Source: Odontocerum albicorne
Lineage: Eukaryota; Arthropoda; Insecta; Trichoptera; Odontoceridae
Reading direction: 5' to 3'
Length of the DNA stretch: 64,000 nt
Assembly (NCBI GenBank): GCA_949825065.1
Contig: OX463845.1
Location: forward strand, 29,077,315 to 29,141,314
Positions 9,617 to 20,830 of this stretch are shown piece by piece. Position 1 is the stretch's first letter, and each line of letters opens with the position of its first letter. A program made the position numbers and the translations under genes. The notes beneath the pieces were generated by a model that was given only the letters and a program-made list of their open reading frames with translations, was not told the DNA's origin and did no database searches.

Positions 9617-9943
9617 TTAAACAAGATTTATGTGAGACTCAAGACGGTTATGATAATAGACTAATGACAGGAGACAATATGTCTAAATTGTCGGCTATTG
9701 ATGTGACATGTAACAGTGACAAGCCTTGTTTTTTTAACTATTTGAAAATAAAAATCACTTTTTAAAGCGAAATATGTATTTAAACAAGATTTATGTAAGA
9801 CTCAACACGATTATGATAATAAACTAGTGACAGGAGACAATATGGCTGATTTGTCGACTACTGATGTGACATGTAACAGTGACAAGCCTTGTTTTTTTTA
9901 AACTATTTGAAAATAAAAATCACTTTTTAAAGCGAAATATGTC
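9617..9943 (+). repeat. Tandem duplication, unit about 162 bp
   Basis: Two adjacent copies (9617-9778, 9779-9943) share 'aaacaagatttatgt', 'gacaggagacaatatg', 'gatgtgacatgtaacagtga' and 'caagccttgtttttt'. Divergence is low (mostly single substitutions). No coding frame. Confidence 0.9.
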
Positions 9944-10319
9944 TACCACTTACTCCAAGTTTATCGTGAGGGAGTTTTTCCCCAATTCGTTGAAATTCAT
10001 TAAATAAAATATATTTTTCATAACCCTAACCGTGAAGTGGTGACATGTGTATGATGCAGTAAATTGGTGAGAAACATAAGGTAGCCATATTCAAGTTATT
10101 GAATCTAAGGGAAAAAGTATCTTACTTTGTTTTATCTCAACATTTTGTGCCGACAAAACATGAACCATTACATACAGATGTAATATATTTATACTTGTTG
10201 AAAACATTAAGCTGACAAAAAAGTTCAAATATTTTGTGAAATTTTAGTTAATCTTTAAACTCAATGTGCAGTTTTTAACTGAGTAAAATCGTTGTTCTTA
10301 GGATTTATATTAAATTTTG

Positions 10320-10545
10320 TGGAAAAAACTATGGATGATGAATTAAGCAATAAAGAAATAAGTAAAGAATGCGGATTAAAAGAAGATGCAGCTCTTAAGA
10401 TGAAAGAGAGAGCATCGAGGTGTATCGACCACATAAAAAGAATGAATGATAAAAGATTTACAAAAATCAATACAAGTGGTACAGAGAGAACAGATCTCCG
10501 CTTAATTATATATACCCTGGCATATATTATAATATATCGCATATA
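10320..10545 (+). mobile_element. LINE-A fragment
   Basis: The frame has EISKECGLKEDAALKMKE and HIKRMNDKRFTKIN, matching the IRKECGLKEDVL...WFGHVERMNDKRLTK region of LINE-A. It lies head-to-tail against a minus-strand fragment (10590-10995). Confidence 0.7.
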
Positions 10546-10589
10546 GTCATTGCAGCCATGCTTCAATATTTTTTGCAACCAACTAGATC

Positions 10590-10995
10590 AAATCACCAAT
10601 CTGTTCTCTATTGGGGTAGGCAAAGAGAACAGATATCCACTTCATTATACCCCGGTAAACATATTTCGTTTCTTCCACATCTATACACCTTATCATGCAT
10701 ACTTCTATTATAAAGGCTCCAAAATTTGATGAATTTAGCAGTGCTACGTTTCTCTAGGTCTTGCCAAACTTGTCATAAATTTAACAGTACTTGTATGGAA
10801 TATTTAAATATTATAAAATATTTTTGCGAATCTTTCATCATTCATTCTTTCTATGTGACCGAACGATACCATTGCTTCTTCCCCATAAACACTACATCTC
10901 TTTCAATCCATATTATTTCCGAATGTCATCATTCCTTATTCTGCTATACTTAATTTTTTCACACATTCTATGCAACGCTCCTAATGCTGGGACCG
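10590..10995 (-). mobile_element. LINE-A fragment, inverted to its neighbour
   Basis: Minus strand. Starts with the 3' terminal block ('ggggtaggcaaagagaacag') and extends through 'ttccacatctatacacctta' to the segment near 'atttccgaatgtcat'. Together with 10320-10545 it forms a broken inverted pair. Confidence 0.65.
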
Positions 10996-11724
10996 ATATT
11001 CAATTATGAGCAATAAACCAACATAAAAATTATGCGGCTAATAACCAACTAGAAAAGTATTCAACGGTTTAAATATAAAAAAAATAGTTCATATCAATGT
11101 GTTTTTAATTCATCATCAGTACTTGAAACACTTTGAAAAAAAAAAACAAGAAATTGTCAACAACTTGGTCAGCAGGGTTATCTGGTGGAAAAGAGATAAT
11201 TTTTTTTAATCATAAATTATTTAATAACGCAACTTGTTAGGTGCATCAGTGCATGAGGAAACATAAAACCGTTAACAGTTGTTAAACCAATGTTGTTGAT
11301 AAGGACCACTCGAAACAGACTCTAAACACTTGCACAATGTGCTCACCACGTTTCTTTTGGAGGGATGTTATGTTTTTATCATAGCCCTTTCATGCTTGTT
11401 ATCCTTCCCCACATGACCACGCATGTTTCCTGTCTTCCATCCTGGAATATCCTGGAAAAGAACCGCCGCTTGCAAACTGACAGCTGGTCGCAATATGCCC
11501 AATAGACACAAATTGCACCACAGTGTTTCAATGTCAAATGTTGACTATTTTTTATGCAAAATGACACATGCGAAATATTCTTGTGTATTTGGAAAAAAAC
11601 TACTCATTTATTTGGTTTTGCTTTGAACACGGATGCTCAAAATGTATACTAAATACCACGATTCCAAAACTATATTGTAGTTCGTAAGACACGTTTTTTT
11701 TTTCATATTATTTTTTACGGATAT

Positions 11725-12040
11725 ACCATATCATACAAGACGATTGGAGACAAAAAAAATACGCTGGACACTGTACATTATATATGATATCCGTGCTCTA
11801 GTCGGTAGGACACCTGTATTTAAACCCAGTTACGGATATGTCATACAACCAAAACATCCCAAGTCCGTTTACAAAAATTCGATGAAGGAGTAAAGTGTCC
11901 CTAAATCAGATCGATACTCCGAGCAAAAACCATCAACAGTGTGCATATCATACACCATTGGATACAAAAAAAAATACGTTGGACACTACATTATAGAGTA
12001 TCTCCGTGCTCTAGTTGGTATAACACTCGTCTTTAAGCCC
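11725..12040 (+). repeat. Tandem duplication including SINE-A head
   Basis: 'catatcataca...gattgga.acaaaaaaaa' plus the following SINE head ('tccgtgctctagt.ggta') appears at 11725-11830 and again at 11945-12040, about 220 bp apart. The 5' flank was duplicated together with the tRNA-like promoter. Confidence 0.75.
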
Positions 12041-12210
12041 GGGGGTTGCGGGTTTGATTCCCGTTGTCCACCCCGAGTTTTTAAAAAGGGTTCCTTTCTG
12101 GTGGTCACTTAAGGCTGTTTTAACACATTTCTGGTTGGCTGAAAGAAATTAAGCAAGGCACTAAACCAGCCACGTTGTATAAGTGTTATACGATACATTT
12201 TCTCATTTAA
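11998..12210 (+). mobile_element. SINE-A copy
   Basis: Head with both internal promoter boxes: 'gctctagttggtataac' (A box) and 'gggtttgattccc' (B box). Then 'tggtcacttaaggctgtttt' and a partly decayed tail. Confidence 0.8.
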
Positions 12211-12344
12211 TCTCTTCCTCATTTTTCTCAAGAATCATTTAAAAATAAAAGTAATTTCTGAATTCGAAATTCTATGTTTAATTTCTCTATTTTTAAACGT
12301 AGTATACTATATATTATAGGGGCCAAGTATATTTTTGTTATTGA

Positions 12345-12600
12345 CTCACCATGCCCCAACTGGGGAGATAACAAATCTCCTCTTTATTATATCCTGGCCC
12401 ATGTCTTTCACTTCTACTACATCATACATCTCCTATTATAAAGACTTTGCAGTATTTCATCATTCGGACGTTTCTTTTGTAAATCTTTTATAATTTATTC
12501 TTTCTACACAGCTTAACTAAAATGAATACTTACTATATTATTAATCACATGCATTTTCCCCTTATGTCCTCATTTTGTCATTCGTTTGTTTTTCCACACA
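12345..12600 (-). mobile_element. LINE-A 3' fragment
   Basis: Starts at the 3' terminus ('accatgccccaactgggg'), continues through 'acaaatctcctctttattat' and 'cttctactacatcatacat'. The coding content has decayed. Confidence 0.6.
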
Positions 12601-12660
12601 CTGAAAAATAAAAAAATGGCGCAATTCCGGTTTTGTTGAGTTATTAACAACGAGTTCGCG

Positions 12661-12668
12661 TATAAAAA
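12661..12668 (+). promoter_or_regulatory. TATA-like box
   Basis: TATAAAAA followed about 220 bp later by a donor-like site (ACG/gtaagtag at 12882). This could be a promoter with an untranslated first exon, but in a 70% AT sequence such matches are common and no downstream exon was found. Confidence 0.15.
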
Positions 12669-12984
12669 CGCTTTATTTGTTGTTCAAATGAACGCCCAGT
12701 TAATTTAATTGAACTCGAAAACAATATTCGGTTTTTACAAAAATTTTATTTTGTTTTATTTTTAAGAACATTGTTTATTTGTTTAGTTAAATATAATAAA
12801 AGTGTCTTTTCGGAAAAGTGTTTGTATATTTATTTCGATTTAAATCGCATACTTTTATTTATTTAAGTCTCATAACTACGGTAAGTAGATACGCAATAAT
12901 ATAATACTTCTTAATTTTAATTACGCAAACGCAGTAAAAACAGGTAAACTAACTAATTTGTCATTTTTTAACATCTTACTTATC

Positions 12985-13062
12985 ATATAACGGACTTTCG
13001 GTTTTAACGGACACCCTCTCGCTCGAATCAGTCCGTTAGTTATATCGAGGTTTTACTGTGTA
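12985..13062 (-). mobile_element. pogo/Tigger-like terminal fragment
   Basis: Reverse complement starts CAGTAAAACCTCGATATAAC and continues with an internal inverted 'aacggac' repeat. Ends of this type (CAGT...AACCTC...TATAACGGAC) belong to pogo/Tigger elements of the Tc1/mariner superfamily. Another CAGTAAAA lies at 12931 but the fit is weak, so this is a terminal remnant. Confidence 0.5.
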
Positions 13063-13640
13063 ATAAAAATTGGTTTAAAAACTAACATTTTACGGATTCT
13101 GATTCATTTATATTTAAAATATGAAACTCTTTCAAATACATATTCATCTGTGTACTTTCGTATTTTAAATTGTGTGAAAATAGTATTTCCAGTTGAAATA
13201 TCATTTCTAACAGACATGCACATTGATTTTGGGACGATAATTACCAAAAAATCTCATTTTTCGACTTCGGACGCAATTTTATGTCATAAATTCGACGATT
13301 TGTTATTTTACATGAATATTTTTTAAAACATTTTTTTAGTTATTCGTACCTTTATACAAGAATATGTAAATATGTTATAAAATATGGTAGGTAGAAAAAC
13401 ATTAATTTTAAATTATAGGTACCTACATGACAATCATTTATTCATAATTCCATCTTGAAATATTTTTTATTGTTCGACCATATTATCATACTACGTCTAT
13501 ACAGTAACATTAATTATAATTTATTGTAGCTGTGCACTTATTTTTATATTTTATCTTTAAACGTTCAGTTTATCAAATTTTAATTTTAGTCACCCTTGCA
13601 TGCACACGAACGACTTTATTCTGAAATTAGAGCGCTGACT
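13063..13640. other. No gene seen
   Basis: AT-rich spacer up to the tRNA gene. No open frame, repeat or recognisable element. Confidence 0.5.
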
Positions 13641-13645
13641 CATAT

Positions 13646-13718
13646 GGTCCTGTGGCGCAACGGATAACGCGTCTGACTACGGATCAGAAGATTCCAGGTT
13701 CGAATCCTGGCAGGATCG
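13646..13718 (+). tRNA. tRNA-Arg-ACG: tRNA-Arg (anticodon ACG)
   Basis: A complete 73-nt tRNA gene. The acceptor stem GGTCCTG pairs with CAGGATC (one G-U), with discriminator G. The anticodon stem TCTGA/TCAGA closes a loop CTACGGA, giving anticodon ACG at 13678-13680. The T arm CCAGG-TTCGAAT-CCTGG is perfect. Internal A box (TGGCGCAACGG) and B box (GGTTCGAATCC) are intact. There is no intron and no CCA, as in eukaryotic nuclear genes. ACG is read as ICG after deamination and decodes CGU, CGC and CGA. A T run follows at once. It is the only RNA gene here that looks functional. Confidence 0.97.
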
Positions 13719-13721
13719 AAC

Positions 13722-13740
13722 TTTTTTTTTCTTTTTTTTT
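13722..13740 (+). terminator. RNA polymerase III terminator
   Basis: A run of ten T (with a second run after one C) begins four bases after the tRNA 3' end, the standard pol III stop signal. Confidence 0.9.
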
Positions 13741-14254
13741 GTGTTAAATCGATATTTTATTTTTAATTTACTAATAATCATCTACAAAACTTTTTTATTT
13801 TACTGCATATGTGATACGACTAACATATTTTTTATACATTACAAAATTATATTATTTTAAAAAATCCCATGGTTTAAGTTAAGCAGGTATCTTGTCAAAA
13901 AAGTTGATTTTTATTATTATCAACTATTTTATATCTGTTTTTTTTAGTGATACCAAATGAACAACGTAGCCGTTAGAAAATTAATAACAACGCATTCCTA
14001 CACCACTAAATTTGCGATTCGTATACCATATAACATATGTCAACATAATGTAATATAGTATGTATATTACCCAATTTGATATAATTTGGGAAACCATTGA
14101 ATGGCTATACGAACTGTGATTTTGAAAGAAGAGCAGTAGCAGGGAAAAATGGTGGGTTATACAATGTGTTTACCAACCGAAACATTTCAAGAGAAACACA
14201 GACGGCTGCGCATAATGGAATCTTGACCCAACATTAGGATATGTAAGTGAAATT

Positions 14255-14350
14255 ACGACAAAGCAAAAAAGAGAGTTAAGATAAATGCGGTAGAAAAGAG
14301 TGTTTCGTAAAAGTTGTGTAAACAAAAAGTACGACAGAATATGAAAAAAA
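14255..14350 (+). mobile_element. Possible LINE-A fragment
   Basis: 'aagataaatgcggtagaaa' translates KINAVEKSV, similar to the INVVEMRAL block of LINE-A. Short and weak. Confidence 0.3.
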
Positions 14351-14461
14351 AAGATAAAAACAGTTTCTATCGGTTAGACCTCGTCATATGTATGTGTAAT
14401 TAAACTTCATTAAAATTAATACCCTTTACTTCAAAATCTAAATATTTTTAATGAATTATAT

Positions 14462-14661
14462 CATATTTTCATTGTATATAGAACAACCTGGCGAATTTAT
14501 TGCCATATGTCAATGGCTTCATACCGACCAGAAATATTTTCTAGAGGCCTAAAACAGCAGGAAGACTGGGAACATTCTAAAAAAATTAATGACAACGGGA
14601 ATCGAATCCGCAATCTCTAGCTTGAAAGACAAGTGTCTAACCAACTAGGCACGAAGGTCGT
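14462..14661 (-). mobile_element. SINE-A copy
   Basis: Full length on the minus strand. The B box is visible as 'gggaatcgaatcc' and the head ends 'ccaactaggcacgaaggtcg'. The tail block is 'gaatttattgccatatgtc'. Confidence 0.85.
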
Positions 14662-15134
14662 CAATATCTAAATCATACAATATATCTCGTGTTCTAAGAT
14701 TTTTTTTAATAAAAGAGAAACTACCTACAATGCCCTCGCCGCGAAAAGACAATGAATAAATAAAAAAAATCTCAGATGAGAAACGAACCCACGACCTTCC
14801 CCTGTCTGTGAAGTATTCTATTTAACAAAAGAAACATTATTCGTCTGTACATGTATTTCGAAAAACTTTTCGAAAAGCATTTAAAAAAAACACTGTTATT
14901 CGAAATGAAATGCTATTTTTGTGATTTGTTTTTTTATTCATGTACTCGTACGTTGGTACAAGAAATAAATTAACATGTTTTAGCAGTTTTTAGATTCAAA
15001 CAATATGTTTAAATGTAAACCCAACAAAGTGAAAATACTTCAGCTTTATATTATAATTGAAAAATAATTTTTTGAATGGTCTAATCTAATTTAATATTAT
15101 TACATGTGTTTTTTTCACAGTGTACTATTATATA

Positions 15135-15640
15135 TACATACTCACTATCCCTTCATTTCCCTGTTAGGGTAGGCGGAGAAGACAGAGCGCTATATTTTTA
15201 TATCACTATTTACTATTTCGCCTCCTTCACATCCATGCTTTGCCTCATATAATTCCACCTGTTTCTATAACTCCTTACCTTTCCTTCTTTAAACACTTCA
15301 TTGACTTAATAAAACTTTATTTTCTTCGTCGCCCTCTACCACGATTCCCACATATGGTTGCATTATAAAAATGTTTAGTCAGTATTTTGTCCCCTATCCG
15401 TTCAATATGTTCAAACCACCTTAACGTGCTATTTTTCATCCTCCTAAGTAATAAGTGTTCAACTCACATTCATCCTTATTAATTACAATAGTTATACCGA
15501 CACACCACATATTCTTCTCAGTGCACGCTTTTATTCGACTTATTTCATTCATTTTCTAAGTCAACGTTTCAATCTCGTTTTAAACTATCACCAAACCGTC
15601 ATACGCCCTTTTAAACCATAATTTTTGCATATCTTGAAAT
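15135..15640 (-). mobile_element. LINE-A fragment, long 3' part
   Basis: One of the longer copies. It begins 'ccctgttagggtaggcgga' and passes through 'catccatgctttgcctcata', 'ccatcgacgccctctaccac'-like sequence and 'caatatgttcaaaccacctt' to a segment matching INVVEMRAL on the minus strand. Frameshifts throughout. Confidence 0.65.
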
Positions 15641-15840
15641 CGCTTGATTTGAGCACATCTTTAATATATGTTATTAATTGTGTGTTGTATTGAACTTTTG
15701 TACTTATAAATATATAAGTTTATTTTGCTGAAATTGTCATTCGTCTGAAAAGCTTTGAGCCGTCTAAGTCGTTATTGTTTTTTTTTCTGGGGAACAAATA
15801 TTTCTAAGAAATAATGTGAATTTCTTCAAGCGTTATATAA

Positions 15841-15903
15841 TCTCTTATAATTGCATTTTTGCTTTAACAGTAATGTTAAAGCAAAAAATGCAATTATAAG
15901 AGA
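15841..15903. repeat. Near-perfect hairpin
   Basis: Arms of 29 and 30 nt (15841-15869, 15874-15903) pair completely apart from one extra T/A in a run, around a 4-nt loop. The left arm begins TCTCTTATAATTGCAT. It sits 28 bp left of the deleted transposon at 15932. Parts of the flank ('tttcttcaagcgtt') recur after that transposon at 16814. Confidence 0.9.
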
Positions 15904-15931
15904 AACAACTTAAATTTCATCAAACGTTATA

Positions 15932-16707
15932 AAGGGTCTTTCAAATTGAGCGTTTTTTTTAATTCTTGGATAAAACACATATGGCGTCTCGAAATGGTGT
16001 GGGCTGAAAAACATCTGGTGTCCCCGTGGCTGGGTTCGCCCTATATTGGTGGGGTGTATCTTGGCCGAGGGGATGCTATTAGATGAGCCCAGACCTTTTG
16101 ATAGCTTCTGTATTTAATATATTATCTGCAATTTATGTGTTTTAGAAGTGTTATTTAAATATAATCTGTACATAATATGTTGATATCAATAAACCTATTA
16201 TTTATTAACTTGCCTGGGTCTTGTGACATTTGAGAAGTTTGATGGGTCTTGTGACATTTATAAAAATGGATTCGTATACAATACAACAACGCGTTCAAAT
16301 TGTTGAATTATTTTATGCACTGTAATCTCCGGAAACGGTAATGTTAATTGGCCACCAAGATCATGTGATCTAACACCGTTGAACTATTTTTTCTGGGTCT
16401 ACGTGAAAAGCCAGGTCTATAAGGATGCCCCCCAATCAATTCCTGAGCTGAAGGTTGAAATTATTCGCGTTATTGGTGAGTTAGAACCGCAATGATGCCA
16501 AAATGTCATCGAAAATGTTGACAAAAGAGTGGACATCTGTGGAGCTGCTAGAGGTGGACATTTGGCGGATATTGTTTTTTTGTATTTAAATGTCATTATA
16601 CTACAATGGCCAATAAAAAGTTTTTTTGAAATCAAAGAAAATTATGTGTTTTATTCAAGAATTTAAAAAATTTTAATTAAAAAAACTGCTCAATTTGAAA
16701 GACCTTT
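15932..16707 (+). mobile_element. Internally deleted IS630/Tc1/mariner-type element
   Basis: About 776 bp between TA dinucleotides (15930-15931, 16708-16709). The inverted ends share 'gggtctttcaaattgagc' (left) with 'aaggtctttcaaattgagc' (right, reverse complemented), followed by T runs and 'aattctt.gataaaacacat'. Inside are the first residues and the last third of one transposase. A GC-rich stretch at about 16010-16100 differs from the rest and may be a separate insertion. Confidence 0.8.
16266..16620 (+). pseudogene. Transposase remnant, start and C-terminus joined
   Basis: An ATG at 16266 opens MDSYTIQQRVQIVELFYAL and hits a stop at 16323. After a deletion, and in another frame, the C-terminus starts at 16346: NWPPRSCDLTPLNYFFW, VYKDAPQSIPELK, a TGA at 16493, then VDKRVDICGAARGGHLADI. 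The motif WPPRSCDLTPLDYFLW holds the third catalytic aspartate in a DDE transposase family common in insects; here that D is replaced by N (LTPLNY). It has lost the first two catalytic residues, has a frameshift and an internal stop, and cannot be active. Confidence 0.8.
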
Positions 16708-16879
16708 TATATGCGTTGTATAGTCTTAGTCTCTCTTATAAGATCATTTTTTGGATTTTACACCGATAGTACAAATCATACTAGAGTGGGTTGTTGCTAA
16801 AGAAAGAACTTACATTTCTTCAAGCGTTTTATAATCTTACCGTAAATATGAATGTATTAGCACTCTAAGTGGAAAAATA

Positions 16880-17100
16880 AAACCTAGGATGCAATAAATA
16901 ACATACGTTTTAATTCTCTTCAAAATCGACTCTGCATTCGATTTGATGAAATTTCTTGCTCAAGGCTGAATCTATTTCAGGGCAGCCAATCACAATGTTA
17001 TGAAAACTCCTCCGGAAAGCGGGTCGATGCATTGTTTTGGATATCCCCACGAGCTGAGTGCATCGGACCATTGCATTGGCAGGAAAATCCAAACAGAACT
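16880..17100 (-). other. Coding-like fragment, unassigned
   Basis: All three minus frames are unusually open here and the base composition is less AT-rich than around it. One frame of 60 residues starts MDFPANAMVRCTQLVGISK. Another has FLPMQWSDALSSWGYPKQC. This suggests a decayed coding sequence with frameshifts, possibly of a retroelement. No family is recognised. Confidence 0.3.
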
Positions 17101-17182
17101 ATCTTTAGACAACGTTATAAACTGTGCCGCGATCGAGTTTAATATTTATTATTGAATTAGAAATGCGAAGATAAATACTATA

Positions 17183-17360
17183 CGACCTCCATGGTCTACT
17201 TCCGAACTCGATTCACACCGGTATCGTTTTTTAAGGGTTCTAGTCTGATTTTTACTAAAAGTCTCTTTAACATTCTGGTTGGTTGGAAGGGATTACCAAA
17301 TAACAAAGTCCTTACCATCTGATAATGTCTTCCAAGCTATGAAGTGTTATGTATTGTATT
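17183..17360 (+). mobile_element. SINE-A copy
   Basis: Starts 'acgacctccatggtctact', has a shortened head, then 'tctttaacattctggttggt' and the tail 'aagtgttatgtattgtatt'. It is followed 30 bp on by an inverted copy. Confidence 0.75.
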
Positions 17361-17390
17361 CAAGAAAAAATTAATACTATACAAAATGTT

Positions 17391-17600
17391 TTGCATTGTA
17401 TTACACTTTCGCTATATACAGTTCAACATGGCGGGTGTATTGCCAATTTGTGGCATTTTTGTCAAACAAAAAAATGTTCAAGAAGCATGAAATAAAACCA
17501 GATTGGAATCCTTTTTAAATAAATTTGGTTCCAACGGGAGTCGAACTAGTTACCACCGGGCTGGAAGACAGGCTGGCCAACTAGGCCATAGAGATCATCG
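17391..17600 (-). mobile_element. SINE-A copy, inverted to the previous one
   Basis: Tail at the left ('attacactttcgctatatac'), B box as 'cgggagtcgaact', A box as 'ggccaactaggccatag'. Together with 17183-17360 it forms a tail-to-tail pair. Confidence 0.85.
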
Positions 17601-17699
17601 TACTTATACGTATCACTAGAGTTTTATCTAAAAATTAATTTGGTTATATCATGCGAGCCATATAACATTAAAAACATACAAGTTTAAAATGAACACTGA

Positions 17700-17950
17700 A
17701 AGTTCAGTCAAAGTGGAGGTTAACACTCGTAAGCTCTTTCGCAATACAACCAAGAGAACAGAACCCAGACAGCTTCAGAACTCTGTACCGGACCGGATGA
17801 TGCAAGGCCAAGAGTGATGGATAAAAATTACACCTCGTATGCAAAGATCGTGACATCCTGCCAGCCACCTGGCGGAAGGTATTGCCTCTCTTCATAGACG
17901 CAGAAATACAGGAGATCAGAATCTATGGTCTACGAACTTATCTCGATATA
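17700..17950 (-). other. Coding-like fragment, unassigned
   Basis: About 45% GC in a 30% GC region. The 63-residue minus frame starts MKRGNTFRQVAGRMSRSLH. It may be a piece of a retroelement coding region, but no motif is identified. Confidence 0.25.
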
Positions 17951-18574
17951 CGAGTCCTATGACATCATACCAAATTGATTTGTATTGATAACAAATTATT
18001 ATACTCTGCGTTATGAGGTATTTAAAATTTGTCTCTTAATTATTTTATTGTTGATGAAACTGTGATTTTATCATCATTGATTAAACATCGTGTAATTAAT
18101 AAGATTGAAGAAAAGATCAATTAGAAAGGAGCATACATAATATTGGGAACATCATTTTTATTGCTGGGCTATGCAAGATGCGCAATATGGAATAAGCATT
18201 GAACCAGAAGGGTGTATTTTTGAAGATTGAGAAAATCGAACATGAAATATTCTGGAGAAGGTGACATAATAAGTTGGAAACGGAAATAATAATGAATAGT
18301 CAACGAAATTTAATAAACGCAGTGAAACAGTTAATACAACGAAAGTAATCATGGTTAAAACTGATGTTATTATTTTTTATTATTTAGGCAAATTAACCTG
18401 CTGAGAGTGCACTGTATTAAAAATTTTCTCATGTTTTTTGAGCAGCGTCTTAGCATTTTTTTAAACCAGAAAAAAAAGGCAAAAAATACATTGTCAAATA
18501 ATATTATATATATTCTTTACGAACTCTCCATAAATAATTATTTATTTAAAACTTTATTATAAAAAAATATAAAT

Positions 18575-19100
18575 GGCGAATTTATTGCCATGCGACAATC
18601 TCTTCCAACCAACCGGACAAGAGTTACGCAGATACGTACCATTTATTGGGTGAAAGGTTACAACGGTATATCCAAAAAGAAAAAGAAATACTTAAACATG
18701 ATAAAAAAAATACTTGCAAATGTTTCCAAAGACTCGATAAGGAGAAAGCAGATGGAAATAAACAAATAAAATATGAGTTATGGATAAATACATTTGGTTA
18801 TTCAAGAGAGATGTCTTATTTTTAAATCGCTTTTAAAAACAAATCAACAAGTGTTAAAAGTCTTACGATAATAGATAACTAAAATATAAAGATAAATCGG
18901 TTCACAAGAGTCTGATGCAATGGACAATAAAATACGATGTAATGAAGGAGGAGCGATAACCTAAAATGCCTTAAGGCAATATACACGTTTTTCAGTCCGT
19001 CTTTAATCAGAGATTTTTTATTGAGACAATTCACCCTGATGAGAGTGCTTCGAGATTTAAGAACTTTCAATTTCGCAGGAAAATAAATATTCAACAATTT
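18575..19100 (-). mobile_element. LINE-C 3' region, decayed
   Basis: Left end 'gcgaatttattgccatgcga' plus 'caatctcttccaaccaaccg' is the SINE-A/LINE-C tail. The sequence 'acaagagttacgcagatac' next to it matches the 38.6-kb copies. The minus-strand frame at 18879-19097 may be its coding end but is unconvincing. Confidence 0.4.
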
Positions 19101-19519
19101 AACTTTTCCTTTGCGATATAAAATTAAATGTTTTTTATCTCTGGTATTTGGACAACCGTAAAAAATCTCGACCTTTTCGAAATGATACGTTCGCAGGCTC
19201 CAGTTCGCAATTACAACATCAAGGCTGCGATCTCATGAAAGTCGAAGAGGTTTTTTGTGCCTTAATTAATCCCATAAATAATTAATTCAATGATTAAATT
19301 AAGATACAACAATATAATTTATATTAACATTATTCTCAGACGTAGGAAGTGCGCAACAACTTCTTGTTATTTTTCGTCGCATTTAAGAGTAATACAGTAG
19401 CAACATTTTTTTACTAAATGTTAATTTATTTCCAGAGTTCTTAAAAGGTTTTATGTCTTTAATTTAACGGAAAAATGTTCATGTCTATCTTGAACAAGTT
19501 AATGAGGAACACCATATTT

Positions 19520-19570
19520 CAGTGGTTTTCGAAGTGTGTGCCTCGGTGTCCTGAGGCGCCGTGAGATATT
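19520..19570 (+). mobile_element. hAT-like terminal motif
   Basis: CAGTGGTTTTCGAAGTGTG followed by a GC-rich stretch with 'cctgaggcgcc' resembles the CAGTGGTTCTCAAAGTG ends of hAT elements. No matching opposite end is found, so this is a remnant at best. Confidence 0.4.
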
Positions 19571-19611
19571 AAGACTTCAATAAAATGACAAAACGCATTT
19601 ATTATTCCCAT

Positions 19612-20078
19612 ATTCGAAGACAAACAATACGATAATATATTTTATAATTAGAGCTTGTTTATACTATACCTTAGGTAATGATCTTTATACTCTAACTATA
19701 TTATCTACTGTTTCATATATTTTTGCGGTTCTCGTATTCGTATTACTTGCTCTTATATTCATATTACCTGTTCTTGTATTCATATTACCTGTACTTGGAT
19801 TCATATTTGATTGCTATTTTAAATATGTTTCCTGGTTTACATTTTTACAGACGTAAATAATATATATTTATTAGCTCTTTCTATACTTAACTTTCATTGG
19901 ATATTTATGTCTTTTTTATACTGTCAATCTACGAAGGCAAACAATACAATAATATATTTAATAATTGGAGCTTGTCCATGCCTTAGGTAATGCTCTCTGT
20001 ACTCTATTATACAATATATTGTTTCAAATATTTTTGATGGTCTTGTGTTCATATTACCTGTTCTTGTATTCGTATTTA
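19612..20078 (+). repeat. Direct repeats, AT-rich
   Basis: The blocks 'acaatacgataatatattt', 'agagcttgt' and 'atattacctgttcttgtatt' occur at 19612-19830 and 19927-20078. The last motif is also repeated three times inside the first copy. Confidence 0.75.
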
Positions 20079-20079
20079 T

Positions 20080-20830
20080 TTATATATTTTACACATGACA
20101 AGAAATATATATAATTTGCGAAAATCCAACAGGTAATTTAATTTGGACATACAATTTTAATGGATCTGGGTTTGTTGCCTTTCATTTGTCGTGTCCCCAG
20201 TAAACTAGGCCTGAATCTCACTGACGACATATAGCATGAAATATCAAGTCGATAATTCTTTTCATTTTTTTATTATATAAAACCTCGTTGCACATTCTCA
20301 TCAACCTGACTAACAGTGACACTCAATTGCATATGTATACATTACGTGAATCAAATCCCTCACACTTCATCACTCCAGACAGACTAAAACGTTCATCCCA
20401 CAATATACTGCACATAATCATAAAAAAATAATTTAAAAAATACCACACTCAAGAGCTCACACAAACCTTTGCTACAAGTCATTCCTCTTGCGAGCTCAGG
20501 TATTCAAACTCCTGTCGCAAAAACAACCACGCTCCGATCAACTGCCTAAATTATTTTCCTCCTTTTGCCTTTATTGAATTCGGCACTCCATTGTATGTTA
20601 TGAGAGCTAAATAAGCATAGTGCCTTTAGGGAAAAGATGTTTTAACTCTAGGGATGATGAACATTTGATGAGCTGCCATGCGCATCACGTGTCTCTGCCG
20701 AGTCTGCATCTTCCCATCCTCTCGATGATAGTGCCAGAGAATGGATTTGAAAAGTAAATTGGCTATGTTCAGGACCCGATACTCCCTGAAAATCTTCGCT
20801 TGATTTCATCTGTTTCATTCTCGTACTATG
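20080..20830 (-). mobile_element. CR1/Jockey-like LINE, C-terminus and 3' UTR
   Basis: On the minus strand near 20575-20815 a frame reads AKIFREYRVLNIANLLF, then RQRHVMRMAAHQMFIIPRV and ALITYNGVPN. This fits the R..H..RFS..F..IP+.kT...LxYxGP.LWN pattern of CR1/Jockey C-termini. The terminal 128 bp (20080-20207) recurs in inverted orientation at 23052-23180 with few mismatches, so both are 3' ends of one family (LINE-D here). Confidence 0.6.

Noticed and set aside
12661..12885. TATA box and donor site as a first exon
   Set aside because: Listed only as a weak regulatory match. No downstream exon, and such motifs are frequent at this base composition.
16417..16635. 72-residue minus-strand frame
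   Set aside because: Antisense of the transposase C-terminus at 16346-16620.
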